Shown here: positions 1-9,390 of the stretch, one piece after another | How the letters are laid out: each line of letters begins with the position of its first letter | Numbering within the stretch: position 1 is the stretch's first letter | From: Actinomycetota bacterium | Lineage (GTDB): Bacteria > Actinomycetota > CADDZG01 > WHSQ01 | Direction of reading: 5' to 3' | Length of the DNA stretch: 64,000 nucleotides | Assembly (NCBI GenBank): GCA_009379915.1 | Contig: WHSV01000004.1 | Coordinates: forward strand, 1-64,000 | Notes under the pieces: model-generated | Seen by the model: only the letters and a program-made list of their open reading frames with translations | Database searches by the model: none | Told to the model about the DNA's origin: nothing | Program-made: the position numbers and the translations under genes

Positions 1-6
1 TCCTTG

Positions 7-78
7 TGGGCGCTAGTGGGATCGAACCACTGGCCTCTGCCGTGTGAAGGCAGCGCTCTCCCGCTGAGCTAAGCGCCC
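7..78 (-). tRNA. tRNA-Val (anticodon CAC)
   Basis: The minus strand folds as a cloverleaf. The acceptor stem GGGCGCT/AGCGCCC is at 78-72 and 14-8. The anticodon stem CTGCC/GGCAG encloses the loop TTCACAC, giving anticodon CAC (valine). The T-arm carries GGTTCGATCC. The 3' CCA is not encoded; after discriminator A the sequence reads CAAGG. Confidence 0.95.
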
Positions 79-274
79 GGGCCGGCACATGATACTCGTG
101 CCGGTTGGCGTCGACCCGGCCGAGGCCTGGTCGGGGGTGTCCTGGCTCGATCTTGCCCTTGCGACTGGGCCCCCGAGCCAACTCTTCGCCGATTTGGTCG
201 GTATGTGCGACCATGGAGGGCGAAAGAGGGCACGGACACGCCGGCCAACTTGATCCTGGATCGTAGTTTCGACT

Positions 275-293
275 AAAAACGACGCCGGGCGTC
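275..293 (-). terminator. Probable intrinsic terminator of ppa
   Basis: On the minus strand a 5-bp GC-rich stem (GACGC/GCGTC, loop CCG) at 281-293 is followed, after one G, by five T residues (275-279). It lies 58 nt after the ppa stop. The stem is short, so this is a moderate call. The rest of 79-350 shows no convincing gene. Confidence 0.5.
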
Positions 294-350
294 CGCTGAT
301 GGTCGAAGGTCGGGACCAGACCTAAGTCGCGCGACAGCTCTCCTACTAAG

Positions 351-887
351 CTAAGCCTTCGCGTCCGACTGGTCCTTCGCTCGCTGCAAAGAGGCATCTA
401 TCTCGCGCCACGCCGCGTCCACTCCCTCGTGCCCCTGGGTCGACGACGTCTTGTTCGGCTCGAGCATCTTGTAGACGTCGAAGAAGTGCTCGATCTCGCT
501 CATGATGTGAGGCGGAAAGTCCTCGATCGTCTTCATCTCGGACCAATGCGGGTCGGTGTCCAGAACGCAGACGATCTTGGCATCGTGGCCCTTCTCGTCC
601 TCCATCCAGAGGATCCCCACCGGACGCGCATCGGGTATCCAGCAGCCGGGAAACGTCGGATCCTCGAGAAGGACGAGCGCATCCAGTGCGTCGCCGTCCT
701 CACCGAGAGTGTGCGGAATGAAGCCGTAATCGGCGGGGTAAGTCGTGGCCGAGAACAGCCGGCGGTCGAGTTTGTAAATGCGGCGCTCGGCATCCCACTC
801 GTACTTGTTGCGGCTCCCCTTCGGGATCTCGACCACCACGTCGATCGTGGAGCGCTCGTCACTCATGCGCAAACAATATTCCAGCAC
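351..887 (-). CDS. ppa: Inorganic pyrophosphatase
   Basis: Soluble family I pyrophosphatase, about 171-178 aa, which hydrolyses PPi to two phosphates and pulls biosynthetic reactions forward. The sequence has the family core: VVEIPKGSRNKYE near the N-terminus, then YPADYGFIPHT, and the metal-binding signature GEDGDALDALV containing D-G-D-x-x-D. The C-terminal half holds the usual HFFDVYK segment. The GTG start at 887 has GGGAG about 9 nt upstream. The ATG at 866 (MSDERS) gives a more typical N-terminus but has a Shine-Dalgarno only at a poor distance. The gene is monocistronic, with a tRNA downstream and uvrA upstream in the same direction. Confidence 0.93.
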   Translation of the reverse strand: MLEYCLRMSDERSTIDVVVEIPKGSRNKYEWDAERRIYKLDRRLFSATTYPADYGFIPHTLGEDGDALDALVLLEDPTFPGCWIPDARPVGILWMEDEKGHDAKIVCVLDTDPHWSEMKTIEDFPPHIMSEIEHFFDVYKMLEPNKTSSTQGHEGVDAAWREIDASLQRAKDQSDAKA

Positions 888-919
888 TCCACAAGTCTCC
901 CGGCGAGCGCTGATTGAAG

Positions 920-3844
920 CTACGCCGAGCGACGCGCCGCCGTGCGTTTGCGGCTCTTGGTTGCGGCGACCCGACGGGGCGCGGCTCTCCTTGGCTCTTC
1001 GCCCACGCCGAGAGCGATTCGAAGGAACTCTCCCGTGTAGGAGCCCGAGGCGAGTGCGACCTCCTCGGGGGTTCCGGCCGCAACGATCTCGCCACCGCCG
1101 TTGCCGCCTTCGGGGCCGAGATCGATGATGTGATCGGCGGTCTTGATCACTTCGAGGTTGTGCTCGATGACAACTACCGTGTTTCCGTTGTCCACCAGCC
1201 TGTGCAGCACACCGAGGAGTTTCTTGACGTCCTCGAAGTGCAGGCCGGTGGTCGGCTCGTCGAGGATGTAAAGAGTGCGTCCGGTCGACCGCTTCGACAG
1301 CTCACTCGAAAGCTTGACCCGTTGAGCCTCACCACCCGAGAGCGTGGGGGCCGGCTGTCCGAGCTTGATGTAACCGAGCCCCACGTCTCGCAAGGTCGTC
1401 ATATGGCGAGCGATCGGTGGAATGGCCGTGAAGAACTCACACGCCTCTTCGACGCTCATCTCGAGAACCTCGGACACGTTCTTGCCTTTGTACCGAACCT
1501 GCAGAGTCTCCCGGTTGTAGCGCTTGCCCTTGCAGACCTCACACGGAACGTAGATGTCGGGAAGGAAGTGCATCTCGATCTTGATGGTCCCGTCGCCCAT
1601 ACAGGCCTCACAACGTCCGCCTCGCACGTTGAAGCTGAAGCGACCAGGCTGATAACCGCGTCGTCGCGCATCCTGCGTCTTGGCAAAGAGCTTTCGAACA
1701 TGGTCCCACACGCCGGTATAGGTCGCCGGGTTGCTACGAGGCGTCCGTCCGATGGGGCTCTGATCGATGTCGATGACCTTGTCGACGTCGCCGAGTCCCT
1801 TGATCGACCCGTGCTTACCGGGAACCAAGCGCGCCTGCCGGTTGAGCTTCTGGTGCACCGCCTTGTAGAGGATGTCGTTGACCAGCGTTGATTTGCCGGA
1901 ACCAGACACACCGGTTACGCAAATGAAGTTGCCCAACGGGAATGCCGCGTCGATGCTCTTCAGGTTGTGCTGACGAGCCCCCTTGACGACCAACTCGCCG
2001 CGCTCGACGAGTCGCCGCTGCACGGGAATGTCGATGCTCTTGCGTCCCGCCAGGTAGTCACCCGTGAGCGACGTTGGGGTTTGCAACAGTCCGTCCAGAT
2101 GGCCGGAGTAGACGATCTCGCCGCCGTGCTCCCCCGCGCCGGGTCCAATGTCGACCACGTGATCCGCTACACGAATCGTTTCCTCGTCGTGCTCCACCAC
2201 TATCAGCGTGTTCCCCATGTTGCGGAGGCGCACGAGAGTGTCGATCAGCCGACGGTTGTCCCGCTGATGGAGTCCGATCGACGGCTCGTCCAGCACGTAG
2301 AGAACCCCAACGAGCCCGGAACCGATTTGAGTCGCAAGCCTGATGCGCTGAGCCTCCCCACCGGCGAGCGTTGCCGAGTTGCGCGACAGGGTCAGATAGT
2401 CGAGCCCCACATCCAGCAGGAAGCCCAGACGGGCATGGATCTCCTTCAGCAGTCGCTCGGCGATGAACGTCTCGCGATCGTTGAGCTCGAGCTTGCGCAG
2501 GAAGTCGTAGACCTCGCCGATCGGCAACGAGCTGACCTGATGGATGTTCTCGCCACCAAGCGTGACCGCGAGCGATTCCGGCCGGAGCCGCGCCCCCTTG
2601 CACTTGGGACAAGGAACCTCTCGGAAGTACTGCTCGTAACGCTCTCGGGCGTAGTCCGAGTCGGTCTCGTCCCGCCGGCGCTCGAGCCAGGTGATGATGC
2701 CCTCGAAGACCGTCCAGTACGAGCGCTGACGTCCGTAACGGTTCTTGTAGCGGACGTGGATGTCCTCGGAGTCGTCACCGTAGAGGACGATGTCGCGTGC
2801 CTTCTTGGGCAGCCTTTTGAACGGCACGTCCGTTCTGAAACCGAAGGTGGACGCGGCCCCATCGATCAATCGGGTGAAGTACTCGCTCTTGCCCGACCAC
2901 GGGGCGACCGCCCCCTCGTCGAGTCTCAAATCGGGGTCCGGGATGACGAGTTCCCTGTCGACCTCGAGGTGTGTGCCCAGCCCATCGCAACGCTCACAGG
3001 CTCCGTAGGGTGAGTTGAAGGAGAAGTTCCTGGGAGCGAGCTCGTCGAAGCTGATGTTGTCGAAGGTGCACGCAAAATGCTGGCTGAACAAAATGTCCTC
3101 GGACGGATCGTCGACCAGGTCGATCGCCGCGATCCCATCCGCCAGCTTGAGCGCGGTTTCAATCGAATCGTTGAGCCGGCTGCGGATGCCCTCTTTGAGC
3201 ACCAGCCGGTCGACGATGACGTCGATGTCGTGCTGGTGGTAGCGGTCCAGCCGGATCTTCTCCGAGAGATCCCGCACTTCGCCGTCGATGCGGGCACGCG
3301 CGTACCCGCGACGGGCGAGTTCCTCGAGCGCCTGGGTGAACTCGCCCTTGCGACCCTTGACGATCGGTGCCAGCACCTGGAAGCGCGTCCCCTCGGGCAG
3401 GTCGAGGATCTGGTCGACGATCTGCTCCGGCGTCTGCCGGGCGATCGGCCTCCCACACAGATGACAGTGAGGTCGCCCGATCCGGGCGAACAGCAGGCGG
3501 AGGTAGTCGTAGATCTCGGTGATCGTGCCGACGGTCGATCGTGGGTTCTTGGGAGCCGATTTCTGGTCGATCGAGATCGCCGGGCTCAGGCCCTCGATGA
3601 AATCGACGTCGGGCTTGTCCATCTGGCCCAGGAACTGACGGGCATAGGAGCTGAGCGACTCGACATAGCGGCGCTGGCCCTCGGCGTAGACGGTGTCGAA
3701 GGCCAGGGAGGACTTCCCGGAGCCGGAGATCCCGCAAAAAACGATCAGCGAGTTGCGGGGCAACTCCAGATTGACGTTTCTCAGATTGTGCTCTCGGGCC
3801 CCCCGAATGACGAGGTTGCCGCTCTGCGGAGGAGGTGAGGACAT
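920..3844 (-). CDS. uvrA: UvrABC system protein A
   Basis: Damage-recognition ATPase of nucleotide excision repair, 974 aa, full length. Two ABC ATPase modules are visible. The first has Walker A GISGSGKS near residue 40 and signature [12 protein letters not shown]. The second has Walker A GVSGSGKS and signature [12 protein letters not shown]. Zinc-binding cysteine pairs appear as [19 protein letters not shown] and CEACMGDG...CEVCKGK. The C-terminus is basic ([10 protein letters not shown]). The protein works with UvrB, encoded 7 kb away on the same strand, to load the excision complex on bulky lesions. The ATG start is preceded by only a weak GTGAG Shine-Dalgarno. Confidence 0.97.
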   Translation of the reverse strand: MSSPPPQSGNLVIRGAREHNLRNVNLELPRNSLIVFCGISGSGKSSLAFDTVYAEGQRRYVESLSSYARQFLGQMDKPDVDFIEGLSPAISIDQKSAPKNPRSTVGTITEIYDYLRLLFARIGRPHCHLCGRPIARQTPEQIVDQILDLPEGTRFQVLAPIVKGRKGEFTQALEELARRGYARARIDGEVRDLSEKIRLDRYHQHDIDVIVDRLVLKEGIRSRLNDSIETALKLADGIAAIDLVDDPSEDILFSQHFACTFDNISFDELAPRNFSFNSPYGACERCDGLGTHLEVDRELVIPDPDLRLDEGAVAPWSGKSEYFTRLIDGAASTFGFRTDVPFKRLPKKARDIVLYGDDSEDIHVRYKNRYGRQRSYWTVFEGIITWLERRRDETDSDYARERYEQYFREVPCPKCKGARLRPESLAVTLGGENIHQVSSLPIGEVYDFLRKLELNDRETFIAERLLKEIHARLGFLLDVGLDYLTLSRNSATLAGGEAQRIRLATQIGSGLVGVLYVLDEPSIGLHQRDNRRLIDTLVRLRNMGNTLIVVEHDEETIRVADHVVDIGPGAGEHGGEIVYSGHLDGLLQTPTSLTGDYLAGRKSIDIPVQRRLVERGELVVKGARQHNLKSIDAAFPLGNFICVTGVSGSGKSTLVNDILYKAVHQKLNRQARLVPGKHGSIKGLGDVDKVIDIDQSPIGRTPRSNPATYTGVWDHVRKLFAKTQDARRRGYQPGRFSFNVRGGRCEACMGDGTIKIEMHFLPDIYVPCEVCKGKRYNRETLQVRYKGKNVSEVLEMSVEEACEFFTAIPPIARHMTTLRDVGLGYIKLGQPAPTLSGGEAQRVKLSSELSKRSTGRTLYILDEPTTGLHFEDVKKLLGVLHRLVDNGNTVVVIEHNLEVIKTADHIIDLGPEGGNGGGEIVAAGTPEEVALASGSYTGEFLRIALGVGEEPRRAAPRRVAATKSRKRTAARRSA

Positions 3845-3996
3845 CGGCTCACAGGGTAAACGACGCGCGTGTAACTAGTCGCCCCCCGGAGCAGGGTTTC
3901 GGCGTCCCGGCCCAGGGCTCATTCGCATCTGCCACCTCTCCCCTCTTTCGCGACTCCGAGCGTGATGGGGCGGCCGACCTGCGCGTCTTAGGAGAA

Positions 3997-4534
3997 ATGA
4001 TCCCAGTTGGGAACCAACCTGCGACCATGAGTGCCGAGATGACGGCTGAGCGAGGGCGGCGGCGGCTCGAGGACCTCTACGCCGCGCACGGGCCCGAGGC
4101 GGTTCGCCTCGCCTTCCTCCTTACCGGAGACCGAGACCTCGCCGGAGGACCTCGCCCAGGACGCATTCGTTCGCGTCGCCCGACGGTTCGGCGATCTTCG
4201 CAGGCCCGAGGCCTTCGGTCCCTATCTCCGGAGGACCGTCGTGAACCTGTGCAAGGGGCACTGGCGGCGGCGCAAAGTCGAGCGGAGCTACCTGGCCCGC
4301 GCCGCCGCGGAGCAGCACGCGGCCAGCAACGAGTTGCCGGACATCGGCCTCCGCGACGCCCTCTGGAACCAGCTCCAGGCGCTACCCCACCGGCAGCGGG
4401 CGGCCGTCGTGCTTCGTTTCTACGAGGACCTCTCCGAGCATCAGACTGCGGAGCTACTCGACTGCTCACCCGGGGCGGCCAGGGCCCTGGTGGCCCGGGC
4501 GATGGAAACCCTTCGAGCCAACGTTGGAGCGTGA
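3997..4534 (+). pseudogene. ECF RNA polymerase sigma factor, frameshifted
   Basis: Group 4 (ECF, SigE-like) sigma factor split between two frames. The first frame reads ...LEDLYAAHGPEAVRLAFLLTGDRDLA and then turns to nonsense. Removing one G at 4144-4145 (gccGgaggac) restores DLAEDLAQDAFVRVARRFGDL, a textbook region 2 helix, and the frame then continues through region 4 (LPHRQRAAVVLRFYEDLSEHQTAELL, helix-turn-helix) to the stop at 4534. The ATG at 3997 has AGGAG very close upstream; the ATG at 4027 (MSAEMT) is an alternative. A putative anti-sigma gene follows after 4 nt. The shift may be a true mutation or a sequencing error. Confidence 0.82.
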
Positions 4535-4538
4535 ACCC

Positions 4539-5264
4539 ATGACCGATCTCGACAGAGAGCTGAAGTCCATGCTTAGAGCCCGTTCCGACGACGCCCACCC
4601 CTCGCCGGCGATCCCGCCCGCGACGCTGCGGAAAGCCCGCATCCAGAGGGCGATGGTGGGCGTCGGGACCTGCGCGGCGGTCGTGGCCCTCGGTATCGGA
4701 GGGTTCCTGGCCGCGACCGGCGCCGACCGGACCCCCGACGGCACCCACGTCGCCACCCCCCAGGTCGTGGCGTCTGAAGATCCGGCCAGGTTTGCATCCG
4801 GAAAAATCGAGGACACGCGCTGGTCCCTGGCGGCGCGGGCCACCGCCGACGGTATCTGCGTGACGGTGGAGGAAACGACGGAGTCGGCGCGAAGCAGCTC
4901 CGCGGACTCCAACACCCTGTGTGGCATCAGCGGGGACGATCTCTCGCTGACGCAGGTCTCCTTCGACGGGGTGGACCCCGTTCTCGTTTTCGGAACCGTC
5001 CCCTCCGGAGCGCAAAGCGCCGAACTGGTCCTGGAGGACGGTTCGACGAAGGAGCTGAGACTCCGGCTGCGCGGACGTGTAATGGCGGACGAGTCCTACT
5101 ACGTGGCGGTGGTGGACGACGCTGCGACGGAGGGGGCCGTTGTCGTCCTCGAGCGGGACGGCACCGAGATGGACCGCCGGGGGCTATGCGCTCCTCGGGC
5201 ACCTCAGATGTTGAACCGGCGCGGGATAAACGTCCCTTTGTTCTGCGGAGACGGGCGGGGGTAG
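4539..5264 (+). CDS. Putative membrane anti-sigma/accessory protein of the ECF sigma factor
   Basis: About 241 aa. It starts at ATG 4539, with GGAG 9 nt upstream inside the end of the sigma gene. A basic N-terminal segment of about 35 residues (cytoplasmic side) is followed by one transmembrane helix (VGVGTCAAVVALGIGGFLAA) and an extracytoplasmic domain of about 180 residues rich in acidic and small amino acids, with paired cysteines. I see no HxxxCxxC zinc-anti-sigma motif. Position directly behind an ECF sigma gene and single-pass topology suggest a sensor or anti-sigma role; this is inference from context. Confidence 0.65.
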   Translation: MTDLDRELKSMLRARSDDAHPSPAIPPATLRKARIQRAMVGVGTCAAVVALGIGGFLAATGADRTPDGTHVATPQVVASEDPARFASGKIEDTRWSLAARATADGICVTVEETTESARSSSADSNTLCGISGDDLSLTQVSFDGVDPVLVFGTVPSGAQSAELVLEDGSTKELRLRLRGRVMADESYYVAVVDDAATEGAVVVLERDGTEMDRRGLCAPRAPQMLNRRGINVPLFCGDGRG

Positions 5265-5276
5265 CTCCGCGATCTG

Positions 5277-5728
5277 CTAGAGGGTCGGTTTCATGGTCAT
5301 CGCCCAGACGACGACGATCAGGATGACGAGCTCGATCCGGGAGAGGGTGAAGAGCCGGCGGAGGTTCGTCTGGACCTGAGAGTCCTCCGCTCCCCGTTCC
5401 TCCATCAGCTTCCCGGTCTTACCCGACACGGGGCCGAGGTAGAACGCTCCGTTGATGAACGAATAGAGAAAACCGGCGATGCCGATGATGATCCAGAGCT
5501 GCTCGAAGTCCCATCGGTCGAGCGTCATGATGACCCCTGCGATGACGATCAGGATCGACGCGGGCGTCAGGACGCGAGTACCGATCCATTCAACTTGTCG
5601 AGCGAATTTGGCCATCTACACGGATCGTTCGCCAGCTGCAGCCTGGTTCCGATGATCTGGAGATTCAAGGCGCCGCCCACCCAGACGATTGCCATGAGTA
5701 CGTGGACGAACAACCAGAAGTCGTACAT
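5277..5728 (-). pseudogene. DUF2269-family integral membrane protein, frameshifted
   Basis: The start ATG at 5728 has an excellent Shine-Dalgarno (GGGGAGGAG). The first frame encodes MYDFWLFVHVLMAIVWVGGALNL..., the typical first helix of DUF2269 proteins. After LQLANDP (about 5625) the frame is lost, and the family sequence resumes in another frame as MAKFARQVEWIGTRVLTPASILIVIAGV, continuing through three more transmembrane helices to the stop at 5277. One base appears to be missing near 5615-5625. Function of the family is unknown. A caller seeing only the second frame would annotate a 112-aa protein lacking its first helix. Confidence 0.78.
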
Positions 5729-5901
5729 TCCGACACTCCTCCCCTAGCGACTCAGGGGAACTTAATACGGCAGGCCGGCGAAGTTAAGCACTCTGGCAAA
5801 TCTCTTTCCGCCAAACGGGGCAAATGGTTCGGTTCGAACGCCAGATTAATTGAACCTTAAGGGCACTCACAGGGGTCGCCTCGGGACTCACGGATGTTTT
5901 C

Positions 5902-6966
5902 GTGCGCGACCGCAAGACGGGTAAGACGAGGCGGGTGAGTGTCCGGTCCAACGGCAACCAGGGAAACGGGCCGAGTCAGATCCCGGACATCTCGAGCTCC
6001 GGCCGCTTCGTCACCTTCCTGTCCAACGCAAGCAACCTGGTTCCCGGCGACACGAACGGGGTAGCCGACATCTTCGTCCGCGACCGCAAAAACAACAAGA
6101 CGACTCGAGTCAGCACCCGGTCCAACGGAAACCAGGCAAACGGCCGCAGCAGCCTGCCGAAGATCTCGGGCGACGGCCGTTTCGTTACCTTCGAGTCTTC
6201 GGCCAGCAACCTGGTCGGTGGCGACACGAATGGTCTGACCGACATTTTCGTCAAGGACCGCAAGACCGGCAAGATTCGCCGCGTGAGCTTGAGATCCAAC
6301 GGAGCTCAGGCGAACGCCTCCTCGAACTTTGCCGACATCTTCCCCAGCGGCCGCTACGTGACCTTCACCTCGTCCGCCACCAATCTCGTGCGCGGCGACA
6401 CGAACGGGGTGGGCGATGTGTTTCTGCACGATCGCAACAACAAGAAGACGCAGCGCGCGATCCTCGGAAACGCCGGCCAAGGTACCGGCGCGAGCCTGCT
6501 GTCCAGCGTCAGCAACAAGGGCCAGGTGGTCTTCGCCTCGACGGCCAGCAACCTGGTCGGTGGCGACACGAACGGCAGCATCGATGTCTTTGTAAGGAAC
6601 ACGTCTGCGAACAACACCAGACGGGTCGGCATCAGCACCGCCCGCGTTCAGGGGAACGGTGGATCGCCTACGACCTGGAGTCCGCACATCTCCGGCTCAG
6701 GCCGCTACGTTGCTTTCGAATCGAACGCCACCAACCTCGTGGCGAACGACACCAATGGAACCGGGGACATCTTCGTTCGGGATCGCAAGCAAAACAGGAC
6801 GCGGCGCGTGAGCGTGAGGTTCGACGCTTCGCAGTCCAACGGTCCCAGCGCCATCGCCAACGTAACCAGTGACGGCAAGTTCGTTACGTTCTTCTCCAAC
6901 GCGACGAACCTCGTCGCCGGGGACACCAACGGGTTCACCGACATCTACCTCCGATCGACTAGATAA
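5902..6966 (+). CDS. PD40/TolB-like beta-propeller protein, apparently 5'-truncated
   Basis: The protein is almost entirely repeats of about 52 residues of the form SNGxQxNGxS...GRFVTFxSxASNLVxGDTNGxxDIFVRDRK. There are six complete copies plus a leading last strand (GLTDVFVRDRKTGKTRRVS). The reading frame is open back to a stop at 5851 but has no ATG, GTG or TTG before the GTG at 5902, which lies inside a repeat. No signal peptide is present, although relatives of this type are normally exported. It is therefore probably the 3' remnant of a longer secreted propeller gene, unless the leading strand closes the propeller. Substrate or ligand cannot be inferred. Confidence 0.7.
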   Translation: MRDRKTGKTRRVSVRSNGNQGNGPSQIPDISSSGRFVTFLSNASNLVPGDTNGVADIFVRDRKNNKTTRVSTRSNGNQANGRSSLPKISGDGRFVTFESSASNLVGGDTNGLTDIFVKDRKTGKIRRVSLRSNGAQANASSNFADIFPSGRYVTFTSSATNLVRGDTNGVGDVFLHDRNNKKTQRAILGNAGQGTGASLLSSVSNKGQVVFASTASNLVGGDTNGSIDVFVRNTSANNTRRVGISTARVQGNGGSPTTWSPHISGSGRYVAFESNATNLVANDTNGTGDIFVRDRKQNRTRRVSVRFDASQSNGPSAIANVTSDGKFVTFFSNATNLVAGDTNGFTDIYLRSTR

Positions 6967-6980
6967 GGCGTCACGATAAC

Positions 6981-7009
6981 GAGAGCGCCCTCTCGATGGG
7001 GGTGCTCTC
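6981..7009 (+). terminator. Stem-loop after the propeller gene
   Basis: A 10-bp stem (6981-6990 with 7000-7009, one G-T pair) and a 9-nt loop start 14 nt after the stop codon. It has no T-tract, so it may be a non-canonical terminator or an mRNA 3'-end stabiliser. Confidence 0.4.
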
Positions 7010-7041
7010 ATCGCGCCCGGCCCCCGGGGCGGTAGCCTGCG

Positions 7042-8193
7042 GTGGTGAACGACCTCGGTTCCTACCGCGATGAGTTCCCGATCCTCGCCGAGCGCACTTA
7101 CTTGATCTCGGCCTCGCTCGGCCCCCTCTCGCTGCGTGCACGGCGAGCCGCCACCGAGCACCTCGACCTCTGGCAGCGTCTCGGGCCGGAGGAGCTGTGG
7201 CTGGCTCACGGACTCCCGAAGCTCGAACAATGCAGGGATCAGTTCAGCCAGATCATCGGGGCCGACCCCGACGAGGTGGCGATAGTTCCCTCCGTTTCGT
7301 CCGGGCTCTCCTCGATCGCGTCCTGCCTCGACCTCGGTGACCGAAACAAGGTCGTGATCTCGGACATGGACTTTCCGACCAACAGCTACGTCTGGCGGGC
7401 CCAGCAGCGCAGAGGAGCGAAGCTCGACTTCGTGTCATCGCCGGATGGAATTCGCCTCGATGCGGGCGACCTCGTCGACCGGATCGACGGTCAGACCGCG
7501 ATGGTCAATACCAACCGGGTGTTGTTCGAGTCGTCATGGATCATGGATCTCCCTCCAATCGTAGAAGCGGCGCACGACGCCGGTGCGTTCGTCGTGGTCG
7601 ACGACTTTCACGGCAGCGGCATCGTTCCCGTCGACGTCCACGAGCTGGGCATCGACTTTCTTCTATCGGGTGCGCTGAAATGGCTCATGGGTGGCCAGGG
7701 CATCGCGTTCCTCTACTGCCGCCGGGACCTGATCGAGAAGATGCAGCCACTGGTCGTGGGGTGGTTCGGAACCAAGAAGCCATTCGACTTCGATCGCTCG
7801 GCCCTCGATCTGCGCGACGATGCCCGGCGCTTCGAGACCGGCACCTACACGCTCCCACAAGCTTGGACCGCGGCGGCGGGAATGGAGATGATTCTGGAGG
7901 TGGGTGTCGACCGAATCCGCGCCCGAAACCAGGAGCTGACATCGTTCCTCGTCGAGAAGGTCGACGAGGCCAACCTCGATCTGTTGTCTCCGCGAGACGG
8001 CGAGAGGCGCGGTGGACTGATCAGGGTCCGCGTGCCCGGAGGCCGATCGAACGCGGAGCGGATCCTCCACGAGCTCTTCCGGCACAACGTCGTGCTCGAT
8101 CAGCGCGGGGACGCCCTCCGCATCTCGCCGCACTTCTTCTCGACCGAGGAGGACATAGAGCGCTGCTTCGAGGAGCTCCAGAGGTTTGTCTGA
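7042..8193 (+). CDS. Class V aminotransferase / kynureninase-like PLP enzyme
   Basis: 383 aa, fold-type I PLP enzyme of the aminotransferase class V family (cysteine desulfurase, kynureninase and isopenicillin N epimerase relatives). The cofactor region is clear: VVDDFHGSGIVPVD contains the Asp and His that contact PLP, and the Schiff-base lysine is in SGALKWLMGGQG. N-terminal YLISASLGPLSLRAR resembles the substrate-binding start of kynureninase-like proteins. The substrate cannot be decided from sequence alone. GTG codons at 7042 and 7045 are both possible starts. The stop overlaps the start of the following flavin-fold gene by 8 nt, so the two are probably translated together. Confidence 0.8.
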   Translation: MVNDLGSYRDEFPILAERTYLISASLGPLSLRARRAATEHLDLWQRLGPEELWLAHGLPKLEQCRDQFSQIIGADPDEVAIVPSVSSGLSSIASCLDLGDRNKVVISDMDFPTNSYVWRAQQRRGAKLDFVSSPDGIRLDAGDLVDRIDGQTAMVNTNRVLFESSWIMDLPPIVEAAHDAGAFVVVDDFHGSGIVPVDVHELGIDFLLSGALKWLMGGQGIAFLYCRRDLIEKMQPLVVGWFGTKKPFDFDRSALDLRDDARRFETGTYTLPQAWTAAAGMEMILEVGVDRIRARNQELTSFLVEKVDEANLDLLSPRDGERRGGLIRVRVPGGRSNAERILHELFRHNVVLDQRGDALRISPHFFSTEEDIERCFEELQRFV

Positions 8194-9223
8194 CAACTCC
8201 TTGGAGCTGGACCCTCACGAGAACCCGGCGGGGTGGCCGGCTCAGGTAATCCCGATCATGGCCCGGGCGCTCACTTGCCAGTTCGCGACTCTCACCCGCA
8301 CGGGCCGACCCGTCACCTGGCCGCTCACGCCGTACGTCAACGACGATCGCAGGAGCATCGACGTCTCGACGGGACTCGTCTGCCCCGCAAAGGCCGAGCG
8401 AGCAAGGCGCAATCCGAATGTCGCACTTCTCTTCAGTGACGCGGCCGGCCTGACCCTCGAGGCACCCCCGACGGTCCTCGTTCTCGGCAGAGCCGCGGTG
8501 CGGGACTCCGACCTTCAAGCCAACACCGACCGCTACGTCAAGCGCATGCTCAACAAGCTGCCCGCGGCGATGAGGCAGGCCCCCTGGTTCGTCATGAGGG
8601 CTCAGACCTGGTACTGGGCTCGCATCTGGATCGAGGTGACTCCACTGCGGATCGTCTGGTGGCAGAAGGGCCGGCTGACCGAGGAACCCCGGACCTGGAA
8701 CGCGCCCGACGGCATCGAACCCAAGCTCTCCGATCCGGCTCCCCCCGGATCCTCGCCGGGTCCCTGGCAGAGCGTGGCCGGAGACGATTGGCGGGGTCAC
8801 GCCGCGCGCGCAATCGGGCGAATCGGGAACCCAACCGTGACCTTCGTTGCCGATGGTTGGCCGGTGCCCGTGCCGGTCACAGAACTGCGGGCCCTGCCCG
8901 AGGGCTTCGCCGGACAGATCCCCAAGGTTCATCCCTCGGTCGCTCTCCCCGCCGAGAGTCCGGCCTGCCTCTCGTTCCAGTCGCACGCCGAGAAGTTCGT
9001 CGGTCACGACAACGCCGCGTTCGTCGGACGTGTCGACGCGGGCTTCGACCAACTCCAGTTCATCGTGGAACGAAGGCTGGGCGGCTTCGTGCTCCCCGGT
9101 GGTCTCCTTCGTAGAACGAGCCACTTCCTGGGTTACGGCCGGAAGTTGGGCTCCCGTCTCGAAGTCGAGTGTCGCCGTCGGAGCCAGCCGGTCCCCCGGG
9201 TCCGGCGCCCGAACGTTACGTGA
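8186..9223 (+). CDS. Pyridoxamine 5'-phosphate oxidase-like (FMN split-barrel) protein
   Basis: 345 aa, starting at TTG 8186 with AGGAG about 11 nt upstream, overlapping the aminotransferase gene. The N-terminal half (about residues 20-150) looks like a PNPOx-type split barrel: CQFATLTRTGRPVTWPLTPYV, then DVSTGLVCPAKAERARRNPNVALLFSD, followed by a second beta-rich half. Such proteins bind flavin, heme or F420 and reduce small molecules. Coupling with a PLP enzyme suggests a shared pathway, but no substrate is indicated. The last 30 residues are basic and low in structure. Confidence 0.65.
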   Translation: MSDNSLELDPHENPAGWPAQVIPIMARALTCQFATLTRTGRPVTWPLTPYVNDDRRSIDVSTGLVCPAKAERARRNPNVALLFSDAAGLTLEAPPTVLVLGRAAVRDSDLQANTDRYVKRMLNKLPAAMRQAPWFVMRAQTWYWARIWIEVTPLRIVWWQKGRLTEEPRTWNAPDGIEPKLSDPAPPGSSPGPWQSVAGDDWRGHAARAIGRIGNPTVTFVADGWPVPVPVTELRALPEGFAGQIPKVHPSVALPAESPACLSFQSHAEKFVGHDNAAFVGRVDAGFDQLQFIVERRLGGFVLPGGLLRRTSHFLGYGRKLGSRLEVECRRRSQPVPRVRRPNVT

Positions 9224-9337
9224 CTAGCTCCCAAAAATAGTCATTCGATAGTCACAAAAATTAGGGGAACAAGAAACCAAACAGGTTCGTTGTGCGTCAT
9301 AGTAGCGACAGCACGAATTTTCCACGGCCATTTGCCC

Positions 9338-9369
9338 CCAGGCCCCCGGACCCGCGACCGGGGGCCTGG
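9338..9369. terminator. Strong hairpin between convergent genes
   Basis: A perfect 12-bp GC-rich stem (CCAGGCCCCCGG at 9338-9349 with its complement at 9358-9369) and an 8-nt loop lie between the split-barrel gene (+) and the MATE gene (-). There is no long T-tract on either side. Position suggests a bidirectional transcription end. The flanking 9224-9337 is AT-rich and non-coding. Confidence 0.6.
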
Positions 9370-9390
9370 CATTTCCCCAGCTTCCGCTTC

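Noticed and set aside
327-357. Sequence resembling the D-arm of a tRNA (CTCTCCTACTAAGCTAAGCC), similar to the tRNA-Val at the window start
   Set aside because: No acceptor, anticodon or T-arm can be formed around it, and it overlaps the ppa stop codon.
4007-4019. GGGAACC before the ECF sigma gene as a -35 element for autoregulation
   Set aside because: It lies downstream of or too close to the possible start codons to act as a -35 box, and is part of a small GTTGG/CCAAC palindrome.
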